A model generated the notes under the pieces. It was not told the DNA's origin. It searched no databases and saw only the letters and a list, made by a program, of their open reading frames with translations. The translations under genes were made by a program, and so were the position numbers. 64,000 nucleotides of DNA. Source: Bacterioplanoides sp965200585 (GTDB lineage: Bacteria > Pseudomonadota > Gammaproteobacteria > Pseudomonadales > Oceanobacteraceae). This document shows, one piece after another, positions 59,629-64,000 of the stretch. Position 1 is the first letter of the stretch. Every line of letters begins with the position of its first letter. The DNA lies in assembly GCF_965200585.1 (NCBI RefSeq), contig NZ_OZ241361.1; one strand, given 5' to 3'.

Positions 59629-60759
59629 TTAAACCAAATTCTGATACGCCTTCACCATCACCGCTAAATCGCGGCACTGGGTAATAAAATTGCGCGGTGA
59701 GTGATTTCTGTCAGCAGTTTTTTGCTGTTCTTGCATAACCTTTTGCAAGTTTGCTGCCAGCGTCTTACTGCACTGCGGCTTTGACAGGTAACCCGTTTCA
59801 GGGCAAATGGCTTCTGAGCAGCCACCGACATCGGTTAATACCACCGGAATACCGCAGGATTGCGCCTCCAGCGGTGATAATGGCAGCCCTTCTTTCAGCG
59901 ACGCCATGGTGTAAATATTCAACGCCTGATAAAACGGCAGCATATTGTTGACTGCGCCAAGCCATTGCACCCGATGCGCAACGCCCAGTTGCTCGGCTTG
60001 TTGTTGCAAGGTGGTTTTTAACGGGCCGTCACCGGCAATCAACAATAAATAATGCTCAGGTAATTGCTGCATGGCCTGCAGCAAAATGTGATAGCCCTTC
60101 TCTTTCACTAATCGCCCGGCGCACCCCATCACCACCGGCGTAAGCGTTTTGTTATTATTCCAGTGACTCAAACCCAATGCCGCCAGGGCTTGTTGTTGAT
60201 CACCGGCAATAAATTTACGGCTATCAATACCGTTACAAATCACCTGAGACGGATAACTCAAACCAGCCTGCTGCATAGCGCTGCGAACCAGCTTGGCGTC
60301 TGCCACCAATTTAGGTTGCCCAATAGTTAATGCCAGCTGTTCCAGCCAACGGCGTTTGCGCGATTGCAGATGCCAGGCATCGTGCTCGGTATGAATGCGC
60401 CCGGGCACCTGAGCAATACGAGCGGCCAAGCCAGCGTAAATTAACGGCCCGATATGATGGCTATGAATGACATCTGCCTTTAATTGTTTAAACAGTTGCA
60501 CCAGCTGCCACACCGTACTCATACGCCAGCCCGGCTTTTTATTGAGAAAAATAACTTGTGACTGATGCTTTGCTAAACGCGACCAGTGTGCAACGGCCGT
60601 GGGGTAATCCCCTTCCAGGCTGATGACATAACAGCGATTGTTGTTTGAGCGCTCAATTTCATCCGCCATCTCCAGTGCCATGGTTTCAATACCACCGGGG
60701 GATAAATGTTGCACAACCTGCACGTACACTTTTGGCTTAGCATGATGGGCATTTTTCAT
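59629..60759 (-). CDS. Glycosyltransferase family 4 protein
   Basis: A 376-aa GT-B glycosyltransferase: VQHLSPGGIETMALEMADEI, DVIHSHHIGPLIYAGLAARI, RIHTEHDAWH, VMGCAGRLVKEKGYHILLQAM, LLIAGDGPLKTTL, then the donor-site ASLKEGLPLSPLEAQSCGIPVVLTDVGGCSEAI (E-x7-E). No membrane segment is visible. GAGGTG stands before the ATG, which overlaps the Wzz-like stop by 4 bp. It is part of the minus-strand run from 62772. Sugar unknown. Confidence 0.92.
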   Translation of the reverse strand: MKNAHHAKPKVYVQVVQHLSPGGIETMALEMADEIERSNNNRCYVISLEGDYPTAVAHWSRLAKHQSQVIFLNKKPGWRMSTVWQLVQLFKQLKADVIHSHHIGPLIYAGLAARIAQVPGRIHTEHDAWHLQSRKRRWLEQLALTIGQPKLVADAKLVRSAMQQAGLSYPSQVICNGIDSRKFIAGDQQQALAALGLSHWNNNKTLTPVVMGCAGRLVKEKGYHILLQAMQQLPEHYLLLIAGDGPLKTTLQQQAEQLGVAHRVQWLGAVNNMLPFYQALNIYTMASLKEGLPLSPLEAQSCGIPVVLTDVGGCSEAICPETGYLSKPQCSKTLAANLQKVMQEQQKTADRNHSPRNFITQCRDLAVMVKAYQNLV

Positions 60760-62294
60760 GATTTCACCTCAACATTGAGCGTCTCTTTTGAGAAATAACA
60801 GTCGGATTCAGATAACGGCTGCAGCTTAGGAATGCGGCTTAACACCGGAGCCTGAGTAAATTGCTGTAACTGATCGCTACGACGAATACTGGTATCCATT
60901 AATTCGGTAATCAGCGCCAAACCCGCTCCCAGAGCAATGCCACCAATCAAACCGGAAATAACAAACACCAACACCGGCAAGTTGGAGGGATGAGTTGGGG
61001 TAAAGGGTTCATCAATAATTTTGATACGGTTTTTTTCTTCAAATTTACCCAACGAGCCGGTGACCTTAGCCATTTCATAACGTTTTAAAAACTCGTTATA
61101 TAAGTTTTTCCGGGTATCTAAATCACGCTCCAGCTCAATCATTTCCTGCTCAACCGAGGCGTACGCGTGAACCTGTTCGTCGGTATGCTGAATTTGCTGT
61201 TTCAGACTGGTAATTTCCTGCTGCAGGCGTTGTTCCAGCGTTTTTGATTTGCGCACGTCTTCTAACTGACTGAGCAATAGCGAAGATAATTGATTACCAC
61301 CAACCGACTCTGGCACATCAATTTCAGCCTGAGCCGCGCTACTGGCCAGCCCGGAACTCATCGCCAGGTTCCACAGTTTTTCGATTTGTTGCGGCGTTAA
61401 CCTGGCTGTTTTTTCAATCAGGCCATTACGTTTTTGTTTAATGTGTTCCAACTGACGCTGTACCGAAATCACCCGGGAATGCTGGTTGGTATAACGGGCG
61501 CGTAGCAATGCCAACTCGCTGGTTAACGCCACGATACGTTTTTCTAACGCACCCACCACCGGGTTGGTTGACGATAATTGTTGATCAATACTGCTGACTG
61601 CCGCACTGGCACCAGCCAGCTCCACTTCTTTTTGTGCTAACAGCTGGCGCAGCTCACGCAAGCGCTTGACGTTACCGCCGTGGAACGCAGGCAAAATAGC
61701 CGCGTTTTTTTGTTTAAAAGCGGATAGTGCTTGTTCTGCTAATAACAGCTGGGATTTTTGTTGGTTAATTTGTTCGCGAATAAATTCTTCTGATTTAGCA
61801 ATCGATGAACGCTCCGGTGCCAGCAACTGTTCAACAAAATGCAAACTGACGACTTCAAGGATTTGTTTCATATCGCCGGGGTCGCCGGAACGATAGGAAA
61901 TCTGCACCAGGTCTTTACCCATTTGATTCACCTGAATGCCCGATGCCAAACGCTTCATTAACTGATTGCGTTCGCTGTCACTGGTGGTGTCATCGGTGAG
62001 CTGTAATTCATCCACCACCGCCGATAACACATGACGGCTATGAAGCAAGGTATCGAGTGCTGCCATACGCTCTTTTAAATTAGTGGAGACCGATAAATCT
62101 TCCAGAAACGGATTTAATTTCGACGTTTCCTGAATCAGAATGGTGGTATGGGTATCGTAAATTTTACCGCGTGTTTTACCGATTACTGCACCGATTAATG
62201 GCAATAATAAAATCGGGATAATAATCAGGTAACGCTGTCGCCAGGCCGCGATTAAAATCAGATAGACATTTTTCCAGGCGCTGTTATTGCTCAT
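60756..62294 (-). CDS. Wzz/GNVR-type polysaccharide chain-length protein
   Basis: A 512-aa polysaccharide co-polymerase. TM1 lies near 20-40 (YLIIIPILLLPLIGAVIG), a long periplasmic coiled coil occupies about 150-400, and a GNVR-like segment (EQEMIELERDLDTRKNLYNEFLKRYEMAKVTGSLG) precedes TM2 near 440-465. A short cytoplasmic tail (MDTSIRRSDQLQQFTQAPVLSRIPKL) matches the linker found before the kinase domain in Wzc fusions, but no kinase follows. The CpsD-like ATPase at 43188 may supply it in trans. The start overlaps the lipoprotein gene by 11 bp, with GAGGTG upstream. Confidence 0.93.
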   Translation of the reverse strand: MSNNSAWKNVYLILIAAWRQRYLIIIPILLLPLIGAVIGKTRGKIYDTHTTILIQETSKLNPFLEDLSVSTNLKERMAALDTLLHSRHVLSAVVDELQLTDDTTSDSERNQLMKRLASGIQVNQMGKDLVQISYRSGDPGDMKQILEVVSLHFVEQLLAPERSSIAKSEEFIREQINQQKSQLLLAEQALSAFKQKNAAILPAFHGGNVKRLRELRQLLAQKEVELAGASAAVSSIDQQLSSTNPVVGALEKRIVALTSELALLRARYTNQHSRVISVQRQLEHIKQKRNGLIEKTARLTPQQIEKLWNLAMSSGLASSAAQAEIDVPESVGGNQLSSLLLSQLEDVRKSKTLEQRLQQEITSLKQQIQHTDEQVHAYASVEQEMIELERDLDTRKNLYNEFLKRYEMAKVTGSLGKFEEKNRIKIIDEPFTPTHPSNLPVLVFVISGLIGGIALGAGLALITELMDTSIRRSDQLQQFTQAPVLSRIPKLQPLSESDCYFSKETLNVEVKS

Positions 62295-62772
62295 AACGCA
62301 CCTCGTTAGGTTTTTGCTCTAAAGTAAGCACTAAAGAATGTGGCGCCATCTGAGCACGATAATGCTGTTGAATAGATAAACCGCGAGGTACAAACGGACG
62401 CAGAGAGTTGCCACGTTTATAGCTGCTTAACCAGTCAGGGCCAATTTCGATGGAAAGACGATAATTTTCCAATACCTCGACGTGTTGCAGCAAACCGTAT
62501 AACTCGATGCGCTGCTGGTCCGTCAGCTCATGAGTGTTTGCAGCAAACTGCCACTCAAGGCGATTACCCTCTGCCGGAGCTATCAATGATGTTTGAGCTG
62601 GAGACGCGTGAGCTTGCTCTTGCTTCTGTACATTCATCGCCTGCTGGAAAACATCCGCCGGTTTAAACGCAGGCTTATTCGCGCAACCGGTTGCCATCAG
62701 GGCAACCATAACCAGCAGCAACGCCCGGCCTGCACATTTAAATGGTTTAGTATTGGTGACAAACAAACCCAT
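62284..62772 (-). CDS. Lipoprotein of unknown function in the polysaccharide operon
   Basis: A 162-aa lipoprotein with signal peptide and lipobox MATGC (Cys30). The mature part has a linker and a domain near 75-160 (RLEWQFAANTHELTDQQRIELYGLLQHVEVLENYRLSIEIGP pattern) of unrecognised family; the TDQQRIEL..LEN stretch loosely recalls OmpA-like folds. AGGAG stands seven bases before ATG 62772; the longer frame would disrupt the signal peptide. It is the first gene of the run ending at galE. A perfect LuxO/SypG-type palindrome lies 19 bases upstream of the ATG. Confidence 0.78.
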   Translation of the reverse strand: MGLFVTNTKPFKCAGRALLLVMVALMATGCANKPAFKPADVFQQAMNVQKQEQAHASPAQTSLIAPAEGNRLEWQFAANTHELTDQQRIELYGLLQHVEVLENYRLSIEIGPDWLSSYKRGNSLRPFVPRGLSIQQHYRAQMAPHSLVLTLEQKPNEVRYEQ

Positions 62773-62790
62773 CGCTATTCTCCTGAATCG

Positions 62791-62803
62791 TTGCATTTTG
62801 CAA
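62791..62803. promoter_or_regulatory. LuxO/SypG-type activator site, perfect copy 3
   Basis: The plus strand reads TTGCATTTTGCAA, the reverse complement of TTGCAAAATGCAA. It overlaps a second palindrome, TTTTGCA-T-TGCAAAA. It lies in the short leader of the lipoprotein gene. The only sigma-54-like element found (minus TGGCATGATGGTTGAA, about 62830-62845) has GA instead of GC at -12 and lies upstream of the site. Confidence 0.6.
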
Positions 62804-62843
62804 TGCAAAACCTGCTCTCTCAGGAGGTTGTTTCAACCATCAT

Positions 62844-62899
62844 GCCAACGGCATCATAGGGGTGAGCGCCAACAGCATCATAAGGAGAGCGCCAACCGG
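62844..62899. repeat. Tandem 23-24-bp repeat at the end of the DUF4091-like gene
   Basis: Two near-identical units (GCCAACGGCATCATAGGGG.. and GCCAACAGCATCATAAGGA.., 24 and 23 bp) and a partial third (GCCAACCGG) lie head to tail. The array spans the stop codon (62878-62880) of the DUF4091-like gene and extends into the spacer before the lipoprotein gene. Confidence 0.7.
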
Positions 62900-64000
62900 G
62901 TAATTGCCTTTCGCCAACGGATTAATTGCAAGGAAGAGATTGACGCCACGTCCTGCCAATCTTCCCCCACCTGCTGTTGAATATCTCTGAGTAAGGCTTC
63001 GGCCGCAGGAGTGGATTGTTGCTGTAACCACTGAAACCAGGCCAGGTCGTTATAGCCACGCATCAGCTCAAACAAACGCATATCCACATCGGGTAAAGGG
63101 CTGCACGGCGTGGGCTGTGGCGGGAAAAACTGGTAATCCGCTTCCCGGCCATCGGTCGGATCATAAGGGTTCGCTGTAGGCATCCGGCCATGCCATTGAA
63201 CGTAAGCCTGCGCATCCGAATGCCACAACATCAGCCCGGCAGCATGGCGATACTTCGGCATATTGTATAGCCAGACTTTTTTAGATTGAGCCAGCTGCTG
63301 AATGTCGTGATGACTGGCTTCAAAGCCGTGATTAATCAGCAGTAAATCACCGGATTCTGCCAATACAATTTGCTCTGCATGATTTAATTGCAGCGCAGTT
63401 TTCAGCGGTGACACCTCGTTTTTTAAAGTCAAACGTGCATTTTCTGATGTTAAACTTGCAACTTGATTTGCAGAATGCAAACGCTCAGCGTCTCGATGTA
63501 TCTCATCGTACTGACCTGGCTGAGCTTCATCACCAATCGACCAGTACAGATGAGAGTGCGTAGAAGGCTGGTTTTGTATGCGACTTAACTGACGCTGTAA
63601 TCCCTCTGTGTTCAGTATCGCTTTCAATCGTTTATAGGGCGTATAGGCCAGCAAATCCTGTTGCGGATAAAAGCGCTGGTACAGGGTCAGTTGCTGCTGC
63701 CAGAACGGCAGATTATCAGCAGTTGGCGTCACCAGAGGCGGTGCCAGTGCCTTCAGCCCGGTTTTCTGCAAAAATCTGAGGTCGCAATAGGTTTGTGCCA
63801 GGCGATACGGGCGAAACTCATCAAACCAGTTCAGAGCTGGGTTATCATCCAGATAAATACCGACGCTTTTACCGGAATAGTCCAAGGTCATCGGCAGGCG
63901 TTGCAGCGTATGCTCGGCCATGATCTCAACCTGCCCTGCATCAGAATCTGGCTGATGTACAAAACGGATACGGTGTTTCGTTGCTGCTCGATCGCTTGCG
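62878..64000 (-). CDS. DUF4091-like/glycoside-hydrolase-like protein, partial (N-terminus outside window)
   Basis: The frame is open to the window edge on the minus strand, so the ATG at 63921 is probably internal; upstream codons (HRIRFVHQPDSDAGQVEIM) read like continuing protein. Visible parts include HTLQRLPMTLDYSGKSVGIYLDD and, at the end, DYQFFPP..VDMRLFELMRGYNDLAWFQWL, which resembles the C-terminal DUF4091 domain of glycoside-hydrolase-like proteins (VPSIRLELLRDGxxDYEYL type). It may trim or modify the polysaccharide. It is followed by the lipoprotein-led operon on the same strand and contains one near-perfect activator palindrome. Function is inferred weakly. Confidence 0.55.
   Translation of the reverse strand, partial: ASDRAATKHRIRFVHQPDSDAGQVEIMAEHTLQRLPMTLDYSGKSVGIYLDDNPALNWFDEFRPYRLAQTYCDLRFLQKTGLKALAPPLVTPTADNLPFWQQQLTLYQRFYPQQDLLAYTPYKRLKAILNTEGLQRQLSRIQNQPSTHSHLYWSIGDEAQPGQYDEIHRDAERLHSANQVASLTSENARLTLKNEVSPLKTALQLNHAEQIVLAESGDLLLINHGFEASHHDIQQLAQSKKVWLYNMPKYRHAAGLMLWHSDAQAYVQWHGRMPTANPYDPTDGREADYQFFPPQPTPCSPLPDVDMRLFELMRGYNDLAWFQWLQQQSTPAAEALLRDIQQQVGEDWQDVASISSLQLIRWRKAITRLALSL
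63468..63480. promoter_or_regulatory. LuxO/SypG-type near-site inside the DUF4091-like gene
   Basis: TTGCA-GAA-TGCAA has both half-sites perfect and one G in the three-base centre. It lies about 650 bp upstream of the lipoprotein-led operon. Coding constraint (LHSAN) could explain it by chance. Confidence 0.3.

Noticed and set aside
59731..59748. TTGCA and TGCAA half-sites 8 bases apart in a GT4 gene
   Set aside because: Spacing differs from the three-base centre of the other sites; lies within codons; treated as chance.
62830..62845. Sigma-54-like element TGGCATGATGGTTGAA as a promoter feature
   Set aside because: The -12 GC is GA and the repeat array at 62844 overlaps it; kept only as a comment in the leader finding.
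62878..63921. DUF4091-like gene as a complete 347-aa protein starting at ATG 63921
   Set aside because: The frame continues open to the window edge and the upstream codons read like protein, so the ATG is probably internal.
1..64000. CRISPR array, prophage, integrative element or transposase
   Set aside because: No regularly spaced repeats, integrase, transposase or phage structural gene was seen; the only mobile-like sequence is the short element at 14160.

Overview
The window looks like chromosomal DNA of a free-living, probably marine gammaproteobacterium. The order tig-clpP-clpX-lon-hupB-tRNA-Asp-ppiD, the recC-recB-recD order, SthA, NqrM/ApbE, AcuI and a PA4780-like RIO kinase fit the Oceanospirillales/Pseudomonadales side of the class. 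This placement is inferred from gene content only; no rRNA is present. No transposase, integrase, CRISPR array or phage gene was seen.

Positions 1-33,800 are mostly housekeeping. They hold a partial DUF748/AsmA-like protein, recD-recB-recC, ald, a chemoreceptor ending in a MITE-like palindromic element, sohB-acuI, an SCP2 protein, sthA, nqrM-apbE, an ArsR regulator, a DUF4062 protein, a small basic protein coupled to an RlmG-like methyltransferase, and a YigZ/IMPACT protein. Next come the proteostasis block ppiD-hupB-lon-clpX-clpP-tig with four tRNA genes (Asp, His, Arg, Pro) and folD.

Positions 33,800-64,000 are dominated by an exopolysaccharide/biofilm locus. Its core (47756 to 37034, minus strand) encodes a STAS protein, an OmpA-like lipoprotein, a large SLBB export protein, a CpsD-like ATPase, a PAS-PAS hybrid kinase with Hpt, an RsbW-receiver-PP2C protein and a LuxO/SypG-type sigma-54 activator. 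That set, nearly in order, matches sypA-B-C-D-(F/E)-G of the Vibrio fischeri symbiosis polysaccharide locus, with E and F swapped; a yvcK-like gene follows. Around it lie a sugar epimerase-like gene, a flippase, a Wzy/ligase, a Wzz-like protein, an undecaprenyl-phosphate sugar transferase, five glycosyltransferases, galE, a lipoprotein and a partial DUF4091-like protein. A HigBA pair, a RIO kinase, an orphan PIN toxin and two small genes interrupt it.

The strongest new signal is regulatory. Three perfect copies of the palindrome TTGCA-AAA-TGCAA (34963, 47896, 62791) and four near copies lie inside the polysaccharide region. Five sigma-54 -24/-12 elements (34848 minus, 35028 plus, 47794 minus, 51430 plus, 51473 minus) sit before polysaccharide operons. 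The palindrome fits the LuxO site consensus known from Vibrio qrr promoters (TTGCA-W3-TGCAA), and the window encodes a LuxO-family activator. I infer that the hybrid kinase phosphorylates this activator, which binds the palindromes and drives the sigma-54 promoters, including that of its own operon, while the RsbW-receiver-PP2C protein and the STAS protein add a partner-switching checkpoint.
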